A stretch of 38,568 nt of DNA, from contig JAHBMJ010000939.1 of assembly GCA_018398765.1 (NCBI GenBank), forward strand, positions 1-38,568. The letters run 5' to 3'. Position numbers and translations under genes: made by a program. Positions 19,401 to 27,630 of this stretch are shown one piece after another. Position 1 is the first letter of the stretch, and the number at the start of each line of letters is the position of its first letter. This stretch comes from Chromera velia. Lineage: Eukaryota; Sar; Chromeraceae. The notes below the pieces were generated by a model. It searched no databases, was not told the DNA's origin, and saw only the letters and a list, made by a program, of their open reading frames with translations.

Positions 19401-21792
19401 AGAAATTTCCGTGATAGTTTGGGTGTTCGAGTGCATGATTGTTTACCTCTCTTCTCTCTCCCTCTCTGTTGAGGAGGATCTTCTTTCTGCCTCCAGGTCT
19501 TGAAGAGGAACGAGGAGGAGGCCAAAAGGGAGGCCCTGCCTGTGGAGGCACGGAAGGTCCTTTTTGTGAAGAATTTGAACTTCAAAACCACAGAGGACAA
19601 GATCAAGAAGCACTTTGAACAGGTCGGCTTCTCCTGTCGGAATGGGAAGGGAGGAAGGGAAAAGCAGTCAGCCAGCCTGCCGGCATCCTGCGAGCTTTTT
19701 TCCTCCTGTCTCCTCCTTTTGCTTATGTGCTTGTTGTCCTTATGATACGATAAACAGTTGGCGGCGGGTACCTTTTCACCGCTCCTCGGGCTCTCCCTTC
19801 TCTTCTCTACGCGTGACCCTGTATAGGCGTAATTGGACGGACGGCTTCTCGACCTTCGTTTTTCTGCTCGATCCGTCACGGCGGTCCAATGCATGCATTT
19901 TCTTTCATACTGAATTCATTTTCTTTCATACAGAATTCTGTATGAAAGAAAATGCACGCGTTTTTCTGCTCGATCCGTCACGGCGGTCCAATGTTTGTCT
20001 TTCGTGTCTCCTGAGTGTCGTCTCATCAGAAGAAGATTTGATGTGGGAGGGGGTTACTCTGCACGACGGGGAGTTCAGCCTCAGGTGCATCAATAGAATG
20101 AGAAGAGGAACTTGCAGAATCGACGATGTACCGGAGAAAGATCTATGTTTGTGTGTTCTGGCCTGCCTGCCTGCCTACCTGCCTGCCTGCAGTCTGGTAA
20201 GGTTGAGCGAGTGGTGTTGGTGAGGACCCCTGAGGGCAGACCGAAAGGCCTCGCTTACGTGGAGATGGAGAGCCCTGAGGCCGCCATGGCTGCCCAGATC
20301 CTGAATGGGACTCCTCTCGGTGAGTGAGTTGTTTGGGGTTCATGTTTGAAAGGCAATTAAAGGATCCTTTCTTCTTTCTGGTGACGATCGGTCCTCTCTG
20401 GGCGTTCTGTGGGATAGTTGGAAGAGACACTGTATTCACTTATGTTTTGAATGTTTTCTTCCACGTGTGCGTCTCGACTGACCATGACTTACTTCTCCCC
20501 GTCTCCTCCTTTTCCTTCGTCTGATCGAAGCCTGCGCGGTTTGATCGTTAGTCTGCAACTCCTTTTCCTTCGTCTGATCGAAGACTGCGGGGCTTGATCG
20601 TTAGTCTGCCCGTCTCCTCCTTTTCCTTCGTCTAATCGAAGACTGCGGGGCTTGATCGTTAGTCTGCCCGTCTCCTCCTTTTCCTTCGTCTNNNNNNNNN
20701 NNNNNNNNNNNNNNNNNNNNNNNNNNNNNNNNNNNNNNNNNNNNNNNNNNNNNNNCTCCTTTTCCTTCGTCTGATCGAAGACTGTGGGGCTTGATCGTTA
20801 GTCTGCAACAGAGACGGAAAGAGGCTCTTTGTCGCGTTGACCCGTTTCTGTGCCACCTCTCTTTTTCTTTCTTGTGTCTCCATGTGCATGCACGTGCAGA
20901 TGGTCACCATGTGGATGTCTCCCAGAGCAATCGGCCCATCACGGAGCGGAAGGAGAGACCGGCGGGGGGGGGGGAAGGAAGGCAACAGTGGCAGGCGGAG
21001 GGCGAGAGAGGAGGCGGAAGGGGCATCGAGCAGTTTGCTCCCCCTCCCAGGCGGCCTGGTCTCGGCTACCGGGGGGGGCATGCAGGGGGTGTTCCGAGAG
21101 GAGGGCATGGTATTGGAGGAGACGGGGGCCGGGGAAGGGGCAGGAGGGGTGTGGGGCTGGAGGGTGCGTCGTCGGTTTCTGCTCAGGATGCGAAGGTGAG
21201 GCTTTCATTCTCTCTCTGTCTTTCTCGCGGTGCACACGTGTGCTTCTCTGTATGCGTGAGAAAGAGAGAGAGAGAGGGAGTCAGTGAGTGCGTTGGTCCG
21301 TGTGCGTGAATATGTGTGAGTCTCCATTTATGCTTTTGGCTCTTAATTCCTCTTTCCCAGCTTCTTATCTTTGCTTTCGTTGCATGTTTGTTTGAGTATC
21401 TGACTTCACAGAAAAATGGGTTTGTTTTTCTTTGAGTTCTGTCTTCGTTGATTCGGATCGTCTTGTCATGTCGTGTCCCGGCGAAAAGGAGGAAGAAAGA
21501 CTGCAGAGAGGATCCCAAAACCCACATTCGTGTTTGCATACGTGTGTGTAAAATGCGCTAAGATGCACATGTGGGCCCCTCCTCTCTGATTGATTGATTG
21601 ATTGATTGATATCTGCAGGACGTGTCGCCGTCTCCCGGAGAGAAAGAGAAGGAGAACGCGCAAGGCCGGGCAGAGCCTGAGGCTTCTAAAGGGGGGGAGA
21701 AGGAAGGACAGCCCGAGACCAAAGGGAAGAAGGAAGAGAAGGAGAAGCCAAAAACGAACGCGGACTTCCGACGTCTCTTTCTCGGCCTTTAA
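7945..21792 (+). CDS. SART3: SART3/Prp24-type U4/U6 snRNP recycling factor (spliced gene)
   Basis: Predicted to re-anneal U4 and U6 snRNPs in the nucleus. Exons, with phases checked: 7945-8040, 8193-8750, 9133-9410, 9703-9856, 10927-11019, 11389-11450, 11922-12012, 12223-12442, 12887-12928, 13042-~13070, ~13201-13274, 13786-13949, 14238-14462, 14799-14924, 15222-15605, 15968-16104, 16594-17094, 17451-17592, 17817-17945, 18297-18466, 18727-18790, 19111-19191, 19497-19622, 20193-20319, 20900-21195, 21619-21792. The two exons between 13042 and 13274 are uncertain. The start is MEGSDGKTMGQLEEIEASRE; the stop is TAA at 21790. Order: acidic N-terminus, HAT repeats, basic/RS/acidic linker, three RRMs, RGG-like tail, terminal NADFRRLFLGL. 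About 1,500 residues, against roughly 960 in human SART3; the excess is low-complexity insertions. No in-frame TAA or TAG occurs in the secure exons, so the nuclear code looks standard. The assembly duplicates 9314-9928, so that second copy must be skipped. Confidence 0.92.
9314..9928. repeat. exact 615-bp duplication, copy 1
   Basis: Identical as far as I can compare by eye to 9930-10544, offset by 616 bases, and bounded by single Ns at 9929 and 10545. It holds the end of exon 3 and all of exon 4. Zero divergence and N boundaries point to unmerged contig overlap rather than a biological tandem copy. Confidence 0.85.
9929..9929. other. single-N assembly join
   Basis: A lone N follows a TG-rich microsatellite and precedes the start of the duplicated 615-bp block. 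A second lone N sits at 10545, after the same microsatellite. Confidence 0.9.
9930..10544. repeat. exact 615-bp duplication, copy 2
   Basis: Repeats part of exon 3 and exon 4 (the latter at 10319-10472). If taken literally it would duplicate about 80 residues of the HAT region. The gene splices cleanly from copy-1 exon 4 (9856) to exon 5 (10927) in phase 0, so one copy suffices. Confidence 0.85.
11694..11826. repeat. intron module: direct repeats around a 21-bp hairpin
   Basis: Direct repeats 11694-11736 and 11785-11826 (43 and 42 bp, two substitutions and one indel) flank and slightly overlap a perfect inverted repeat. The arms are 11731-11751 and 11767-11787 with a 15-nt loop. It lies in the intron between exons 6 and 7 of SART3. 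Confidence 0.85.
13042..13274 (+). other. SART3: uncertain exons 10-11 of SART3
   Basis: Exon 9 ends at 12928 in phase 1 and joins in frame at 13042 (WLKARKTQLVIK). Exon 12 at 13786 needs an incoming phase of 1. Between them, one option is 13201-13274 read as GLERLWLVRVFLW; another is a start near 13191 read as VYAGLGEALAGPGLLVELF. Neither gives the phase required at 13786 without an extra or altered exon. A single N in a poly-C run (13423) shows the assembly is unreliable here. Confidence 0.4.
13411..13478. repeat. poly-C with N, then (TC)n and (TG)n microsatellite
   Basis: A C-run interrupted by one N at 13423 is followed by CT and then TG dinucleotide repeats. This lies in an intron of SART3, where sequencing or assembly failed. 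Confidence 0.85.
14463..14491. repeat. (GTGA)n at a splice donor
   Basis: The donor GTAAGT of exon 13 opens directly into GTGAGTGAGTCAGTGAGTGA. This places several potential GTGAGT donors side by side. The phase-0 donor at 14463 is the one that fits exon 14. Confidence 0.6.
15222..17094 (+). other. SART3: basic, RS and acidic linker of SART3
   Basis: Exons 15-17 encode the disordered region between HAT repeats and RRMs. It starts with a basic LKKRPRDA patch and ends exon 15 with PPPEKRAK, both plausible nuclear-localisation signals. Exon 16 (VLAHKPSEKDISQ) ends in AG, which with exon 17 builds RSRSRSRSP across the junction. Exon 17 continues with Pro/Ser-rich sequence, then an acidic EEETEETEGETEGDVEMED tract and a Lys-rich stretch before RRM1. 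Human SART3 has a comparable but shorter NLS-bearing linker. Confidence 0.75.
17512..18323 (+). other. SART3: RRM1 of SART3
   Basis: RNP2-like LWIAGL begins exon 18's domain, and RNP1-like KGFAYADF lies in exon 19 (near 17847). The fold completes with LNDRIIRVELSRP across the exon 19/20 junction. Two introns split it at 17593-17816 and 17946-18296. In this family RRM1 and RRM2 contact U6 snRNA. Confidence 0.9.
18336..19150 (+). other. SART3: RRM2 of SART3
   Basis: RNP2-like GTVFAKGI is in exon 20. RNP1-like KGHAYLDF is built across the exon 20/21 junction (18466 to 18727). The last strand, RIRGCTLAVSKSIP, is in exon 22. The domain is longer than usual between RNP2 and RNP1, with GAPHGEWVSALREFFRDG. 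Confidence 0.88.
19857..19993. repeat. intron module: direct repeats around a 38-nt palindrome
   Basis: Perfect 35-bp direct repeats (19857-19891 and 19959-19993) enclose a perfect loopless palindrome at 19917-19954 with GAATTC at its centre. An extra copy of one arm (CATTTTCTTTCATAC-like) lies at 19896-19910. It lies in the intron between exons 23 and 24. Confidence 0.9.
20506..20813. repeat. 53-58-bp minisatellite with internal gap
   Basis: Units start at 20506, 20559, 20617, 20675 and, after the gap, 20756. Each contains CTTCGTCTGATCGAAG, a 5-bp hairpin, and later AGACTGCGGGGC...AGTCT, a second potential stem. It lies in the intron between exons 24 and 25. The true copy number is unknown because of the Ns. 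Confidence 0.9.
20692..20755. other. 64-N assembly gap
   Basis: A run of 64 Ns inside the minisatellite. Unit starts on either side are not separated by a multiple of the unit length, so the gap size is not exact. Confidence 0.95.
20936..21195 (+). other. SART3: RGG/Gly-Arg-rich tail of SART3
   Basis: Exon 25 after RRM3 is Gly/Arg-rich (GERGGGRGIEQF, RGGHAGGVPRGGHG, GGRGRGRRG). It resembles RGG boxes that add non-specific RNA binding and are arginine-methylation targets. I do not recall this tail in animal SART3. A run of nine Gs inside the exon (20964-20974) is a possible base-count error site, but the frame stays consistent. Confidence 0.7.
21619..21792 (+). other. SART3: last SART3 exon with Lsm-binding motif
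   Basis: A Lys/Glu-rich segment ends in NADFRRLFLGL followed by TAA (21757-21792). This matches the conserved SNADF-x-x-x-F C-terminus of SART3 and Prp24, which contacts the Lsm2-8 ring on U6. It confirms the end of the gene. Confidence 0.93.
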
Positions 21793-22957
21793 AGGGGGAA
21801 TGACGGAATTAAAAAGAGAATTAATCAGGTGCCAGAGAAATGACTCACTCATTCGACTGGACTCTCTGCGGAGACGGTGCAGAGGCCCTTTCTTTCGTCT
21901 TCCTTCCTTCCCTTCATGCGCTGATTCCTTCCTTCGGTCTGATTCTTCAAAGACGTCCGGCTTGCTCTGATTGATCTGACCGTCTCCACACTGGTCCTTG
22001 GGGCGAGTGCTGCATGTGCTTTGATGTACATGCCTTTCAAAATTAAATGGTAGAGGAGCCCTCGCAGCGAGGCATTCATGTTCTTTTCGTGGAAACACTG
22101 CATGCATGATAATGAATGACTGACATCCAGAAAGATACTAATCGCACAAACAGCAAACAGGCATGAACGCACGCACAGGAAGTGATTGAACTATACTGTG
22201 ATTCTGAACTTCAAGTGAAATCCTTAGTGAAATCCGTAATTTAGTTTTTTACACTGCTTCGCATCTACCTGTTTAGGCCTGGCATAGTGAGCACTAGAGT
22301 GAGCAGCAATTTTTGATAAACTACTACTATAGTTACGGTACTAGGTTACGGTAGTTATATTGATTATCAATATATGAATTAATCTACTACTAAATCTAGG
22401 TACTAATGTTAGGGCTATAAGTTTCAAAGTTATTGGATAAATATAATATAATTATTTCGTTTACTAGCTTTTCTATTAATTTCTAGAATTTTTTTAAAAA
22501 ATGTCATACACCATCTAGTTGGTGCCGGCCTACATGGGTATACCTAGGTTTCTAGTTAAACTAATATTAAACTAGTAGTAGTTAAAATTTGAAGCTAGAC
22601 TTAAAGGTTTCATCTATAGTTAATTTGATTTTTCTCAAAAAAATGTAATTCAATTATGATTCAGTCTTTGAATTTTATAAGGATTCTTGCTATAAAGATA
22701 AAAGAGCTGGAATGACGCTCTAGGCGATGTCAGGATGCCTCGACTAGCGTTTCGATGAAAGCATTAATTCGGAGGGGTTAAGCTACAAAATCAGCGCTAA
22801 GGTTTGTATTCATGTTTATTTAATATTCTGTCCTAGATTCTCTCTCATGCAATCTTCGACATAATTTTAGCTATTCATTTGTTTATTGCGGGCTAGAATG
22901 CATCCACCATGCATCTATATATAAGTGCAGCTCACCCGATCAATCCTGTTATATTCA
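21793..22957. other. intergenic, AT-rich
   Basis: Region between the convergent SART3 and histidine-kinase genes. The first 400 bp are mixed composition and probably include the SART3 3' untranslated region. Positions 22200-22700 are strongly AT-rich with no gene, RNA or repeat that I recognise. Confidence 0.5.
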
Positions 22958-23405
22958 TCACTTCGATCCATATTTCCCTGCAGGCTGCAGAAGGTCAGTT
23001 AGGTCAGCAGAGCAAAGAGGTTTGAGGATCACTTTTTCTGCCCCCACATCGATAAATGCTTTATAAGACTCCTGCACTGCGTCCCCCGTGCAACCCATCA
23101 CCAGCGAAACAACTTACTTACTTCCAGGGCTACACCCAGCCTCTCCCTTTCCCATGCTACTCATAAAGTGTGTCTTGATGATGTTCACTGCCTCCGGCCC
23201 TTGTATGCTGGCCATGTTTTTGTCCACCAACACTAACCAGAATGATTCGCCCCTCTGAACGATCATCCTCACCACCTCATCTCCATCCTCTGCAGTCCGC
23301 ACGGAGAACCCCAGCGAAACGTCGAATAGCGGCATTCCCTACCATCTGATTCAGACAAAAACGGTCATCGTCAATGAGAAGCACATCGGCAGTCAGAGGA
23401 TCAGA
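22958..23405 (-). other. receiver (REC) domain, frameshifted
   Basis: ADVLLIDDDRFCLNQM supplies the acidic pocket. After a one-base frame change come SVRTAEDGDEVV and LVLVDKNMASIQGPEAV, with the phospho-accepting Asp codon at 23224-23222. Following TAA at 23116-23114 the same frame continues VVSLVMGCTGDAVQESYKAF and VGAEKVILKPL, with the conserved Lys codon at 23023-23021. Every landmark is present, so the domain decayed recently. Confidence 0.85.
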
Positions 23406-23743
23406 CTAGTGGGACTGCTGAAGATTAGAGGGACTGCTTGCAGCGACAGTTTTGTCTTCTGTAGCACCCTCCGTATCATTCTTTTTTTTCCTATTGTTTG
23501 TCTCCTTCACTAGTCTCCTTCAGCCCCCTCCTCCGATGGCTACTCGCTAGAGACTTTATGAACATCTGCGAGGGTGTTGCCCCCCTCTTCTCTGACAGAC
23601 TTTCTCTTTCAATGAAATTGATTAACAAAGAAGGACAGGAGAGGAATTCATCACGGGACTAGGGATGGGGAAGGGCTCTCTCCCCCCTCCCCCCCGACAC
23701 CCAGATGTTAACGAGGCACGAAGTCAGACAAGAAACACGAAGA

Positions 23744-24541
23744 CTAAGAAAGTCCACCCACGGCATGGACTTTTGATTGATCCTTTCGATCGCCCTCCCT
23801 CTTCTCAACTTCAGCAGGACATAAACCAGATATAACAGGCATAAACACCTCAAAAAAGAACGTACTTCCATCCCTTCTGCCTGGACTTTCTACCCCAATT
23901 CTACCCCCCGCGTGTGCCTCCACAAAGCTCCTACAAATCACTAAACCCAATCCCGTTCCCCCCCCATTCTGCAACTCCCCTGCCCTAACCTGACCGTGGG
24001 GCTTGAACAACTTTGACACATCCTTCTCACTCAACCCTGCACCTGTATCACGCACACATACACGCATGACTACCCACCTCATTCCATCCCCCCCTTCAAG
24101 AACCCTCGATGCCATTTTTTTCCCGCTTCTCTTCTCTCCCTCGCCCTCTTCCTTCCCTGCTGTGCCTGCCGCTTCCCACTGTTACTTGTAGGTTTTGGAG
24201 ACTCGGAGGTCAGAGAAAACCACCCCCGGGCTCTTTGCTCTTTCTGCCTCAGAGGGCAGTCTAATCATACACTGAAGCATCACACTTCCCGTTTTTGTGA
24301 ATTTCCGTGCATTGCTAAGAAAGTTGGCAACTATCTGATCAAGACGAACAAAATCCGCAACCCTCTCGGGATTTTCTCTCAATAGCTTGGAGACCTCCTC
24401 CCCCTCTGTGCCCATGTCCCACTCAAAAGAGACCTTGCCCCAGAAGAGGGGGACAGCCTGACCAGCTAGACGCGATACCCATCTGCGGATGTTAAGGGGT
24501 CAAAAACTATAAGCGAGACCTCCTTTTTCTAGTTTCTCCAG
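23744..24541 (-). other. HATPase domain of the kinase
   Basis: N-box VANFLSNARKFTKTG (about 24335-24290), G1-box VRDTGAGLS (about 24055-24030), F-box VSKLFKPHGQ and G2-box GGTGLGLVICRSFVEAHAGG are all recognisable and in order. A roughly 45-residue insertion (about 24230-24090) separates N and G1 and contains the TAA at 24184-24182. The TGA at 24502-24500 lies before the N-box, in a stretch that otherwise reads EKLEKGGLAYSF then PLNIRRWVSR. Confidence 0.85.
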
Positions 24542-24673
24542 CTACAAAACGTCGTCGCATACCCCCTTCATTTTATTAAATTAAGGATTGAGGAACTCTG
24601 TGAGCTGCTAAAAACGCTTCACAGAGGTGACTGTGGTATTGCGGAAAGCGTGTGGGTGTGTTTGTTTTCTTAC

Positions 24674-24888
24674 CGTTTTGAGCAGGTCTTTAAGCATCTC
24701 TTGAAACTTATACACAAGCAACGAGGCCCCGGAAAGCGGATTCCTCATCTCATGCATGATGTAGCTCAGAAATCTGTCTTTAGACTCCTCCATTCTCCAT
24801 CTCAGCAAAACTTCTTCCACTGCCTCCCACAATGTCAGAATCGATAAATACCGCGCACCAGCTGCCATACTCATGTGTACAAGCGCTC
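24674..24888 (-). other. HisKA dimerisation/phosphoacceptor exon
   Basis: Contains KDRFLSYIMHEMRNPLSGAS, the H-box of histidine kinases. The phospho-accepting His codon is 24754-24752, about residue 238 of the reconstructed protein. The exon ends in phase 0 at a GTAAGA donor. Confidence 0.88.
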
Positions 24889-25180
24889 CTGAAAGAAAGA
24901 AGACCATCTTCTGAGCAGCCCTCAGGATGTTATCCTCCCGGAGCGCCTACGTGCAGATGACGTAGAAGAGACTCTCCGCAAAGTTCAGCAACCAGAAGTG
25001 CACATCCAAGAAATAAAAAATCCCCAGGCTGATCTTCCACGCTCAGGCTAAGATACGGGATGGACGGCATGATCAGCTCATATATTTGCAATGCCACGTG
25101 CGTACGTCGTGTAGTTGTCTGCACGTGCGTCTCCTCCAGCATCCTTGCATCTTATTCCATCTCAGAGAGGCATTTGACCC

Positions 25181-25190
25181 ACAGAGAGAC

Positions 25191-25221
<31 letters not shown>
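25181..25221. repeat. (AG)n purine tract
   Basis: Near-pure AGAG run. On the minus strand it is the CT-rich tract just upstream of kinase exon 3, in that intron. Confidence 0.8.
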
Positions 25222-25222
<1 letters not shown>

Positions 25223-26073
25223 GCATGTATTCACGCAGCCAGACGCAAATGTCAAGGACCAATTGGTACGGTCTCACTCATATGCACCTTCAGTTCCCTC
25301 ATCGTTGTGGATGTATTCTTAGTATAGAAAGGCACATCTCCTGTTCTTTGATTCAGTCTGTATCAGTCATGAATCGGAGAGCAAATATTTTTTCTTCCCC
25401 TTGTAAATATGTCAATTTTATGTTTAGCCACATATATACACCAAAAGTGACCGACCGTTTGTGCCGTATACAACCAGTTTCATGGTGAAAGAGGGCAGGG
25501 TCCAGAACATGATAGCCATGTAGAAGAGGCCGATGCCCGTGAGGACCCTGACCGTCGTCTTCAGTTCCTTCGTACGGACTGACGCATGCCAGGGAAACCC
25601 GTCGAAGAAGGTTAAGAGAACGACGGCAAGGGCCAACGCAGATAGCATAGTCATCGTACCGTCGTATGACCCCAATAGGACCTGGTATAAAACGAACTGC
25701 ATGACGATGATGAAAACACCCGCTGGTATCAGAGTTCTTGAGAGGTACTTCCGCTGTATACAGTTAGTTAAAAGCAGAACTTAGGGATCCAAAAGTGCAT
25801 GTATACATGTCTGAGAAAGACAAAAAAGCAGAGAGAGGAAAAGGCAGACAGACAAATATGCAAACACCCAGATAGGCAGATACGTGGATAGGCTGACAGA
25901 GAAGCACATAGGCAGGTAAGTCTACATATAGACAGAATGCATGTGGTACTGCATGCATGCATGCTGCATGCATCATGCACGCACCTGTTTCTCAAAGCAG
26001 TCATTGTGGAATGTATCCGACTCTGCAGGGTCCAGGCCTCGTCTATCAACTTTCTTCTCTTTTGCGCCCTCAT

Positions 26074-27460
26074 CGCGTTTCCTTTTACTTAGTATCTTGC
26101 CGAAGACTAGTGGTAGGTATCGCTTCCAAGCGTGTCCCAGATTTGAATTAATTGTAACTTGGAACTTAGAACCCGAGCACCAAAGTTCTATGCAGAGGAC
26201 TCAATCGCTGCAGCGTCTTTTTGTTTATTTGGTCTTTATACAGTCCTCTATACAGTGTGGCCAGTGTTAGAGGTTCAATCACACCTGCTCAATAGTCGCG
26301 TCGGTCAATTGAGCTCGTCCGGTGTACGTTATATATTAACTCGGTCGGGCCTAATATTAATATTAATATTAATATTAAATATTAATATTAATATTATAGC
26401 TAACATTAAAATATGCAGTGACTGTCATCATGCAGAGTCAATTAGCATCACACATAGTAGGTATAGTTTTGTTAAAGCGACCAGGAATTTAGAGTAAAAA
26501 TTATTAAAAAATTGGCGAGGTGTCAAAAAACATTCCTGTCGATCATATTCTCGTCGGAGTGATAATGATCGTGAGTTCCGGAATTAGGGGTTTTAGGTAC
26601 TTAAAAAAAAAATGTATATGGTCAGCCCCACCTTTGCCGTTAATTATTTTACCAAAAATTCCTTTACACTGCACTGCACATATCATGCTCTGCTTCCCAA
26701 ATGTCTTCCTTTGCATCTAAATCTTCTTATTTTTTAATAGAGAAAGGTTTCACGGGGTTAAGTTTATCGCAAATCTTAATTGCTTTTAATCAATTTATTA
26801 GTTTTATGCTTTAAGCGTATAAACCTATATCCCTATCCCATTTGAAAGTAATTGAAGAATTGGAATACCCAATGGCGAATTTGGAATCCCAAATTTTCTA
26901 TTGCATGGGGGCAATTTAGAAATATTTTTTTTTATGTCGAAAACTTACTGTACAAAGCTGTATTTGTATGCATAAACATTCAAGTTATATGATTGTAAAA
27001 CTTTATATAGATTAGGTTTACATAAATATTTAACTTCATTATCATTATCATCATCATTATACACCATCGTGGCATCGCCATCGGCTTACAATAGGCGTCT
27101 AGCGTTCGGCGGCAACGCACGAGGCAGTTCAACTTATAAATTAAAAATACAATTAAAAATTTAGATTTCAAGTTCTAATTGGGAATCTAATTTTTCAATT
27201 GGAAATCATATATATACGTTTTCAAGTGCTACGGTGGCTCATACTGTCAGAGAGGTGTTAATATTATATATTGGATATTATGAAAAATTCGATCATAACA
27301 CTACATAAACCATCAGAACTATATGATCTGCCAAACGCTTGGTTTGTCATGTGTCGCTATCCAGTGCGCCACCACTGGCTTGGGTAGCAGCAGATTCTTG
27401 CAGATTATACGGAATAAAAAAAGGCTGCAACCATTATCATCTGCTTCTAACGTCCTCGAC
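26074..27460. other. AT-rich intergenic region
   Basis: No convincing gene. It holds the TAATAT microsatellite (26352-26397), several A/T homopolymers and an AT-rich core at 26740-27320. The first few hundred bases upstream of the kinase start may have held its promoter. Confidence 0.5.
26352..26397. repeat. (TAATAT)n microsatellite
   Basis: About seven units of TAATAT with one interruption. Confidence 0.9.
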
Positions 27461-27630
27461 TTTCTGTTTGGCGACGGTCTCTACCCCTTCTCGAGCGTCC
27501 CAACCGTTACCACACATACCAAAACCGTTACCACACAAGACGGTCTCCAAACCCGAAAACTCTCTTTTCGCTGTCTAACTCTTCATTCCTGTAACAACAG
27601 TTGCCCCTGCAGTGGTCAACCTTTTCCTTA

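Larger units (their letters stand above)
19554..20935 (+). other. SART3: RRM3 of SART3
   Basis: RKVLFVKNLNFKTTEDKIKK (exon 23) supplies RNP2, and KGLAYVEMESPEAAMAAQ (exon 24) supplies RNP1. LNGTPLDGHHVDVSQS spans the exon 24/25 junction and closes the fold. Human SART3 has two RRMs and yeast Prp24 has four, so three is notable. Confidence 0.9.
22958..26073 (-). pseudogene. hybrid sensor histidine kinase, probably inactivated
   Basis: Minus-strand exons: 26073-25981 (MRAQKRRKLIDEAW), 25753-25452 (three hydrophobic helices), 25143-24962 (a fourth), 24888-24674 (HisKA), then 24541 onward (HATPase), then the receiver domain to the stop at 22960-22958. The first exons join in phase. The 24962 donor (GTCATC) is weak. 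Breaks: TGA at 24502-24500, TAA at 24184-24182, TAA at 23116-23114, and a one-base shift between 23345 and 23335 in the receiver. A TAG at 23408-23406 could instead be a splice acceptor. The linker 23743-23410 has no clear exon. The protein would have been a membrane-bound phosphorelay sensor passing phosphate from His to an internal Asp. Missing introns could explain one or two stops, but not the TGA or the receiver frameshift. Convergent with SART3, with no evident functional tie. Confidence 0.8.

Noticed and set aside
20506-20813. Regular repeats that might suggest a CRISPR array
   Set aside because: The repeats are tandem units without unique spacers, inside an intron of a eukaryotic gene.
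601-24502. In-frame TAA/TAG/TGA in otherwise open frames as evidence of a reassigned nuclear code
   Set aside because: The secure SART3 exons contain no in-frame TAA or TAG and the gene ends at TAA exactly after the conserved C-terminus. The stops occur only in a transposon remnant and in a frameshifted kinase, so decay is the simpler reading.
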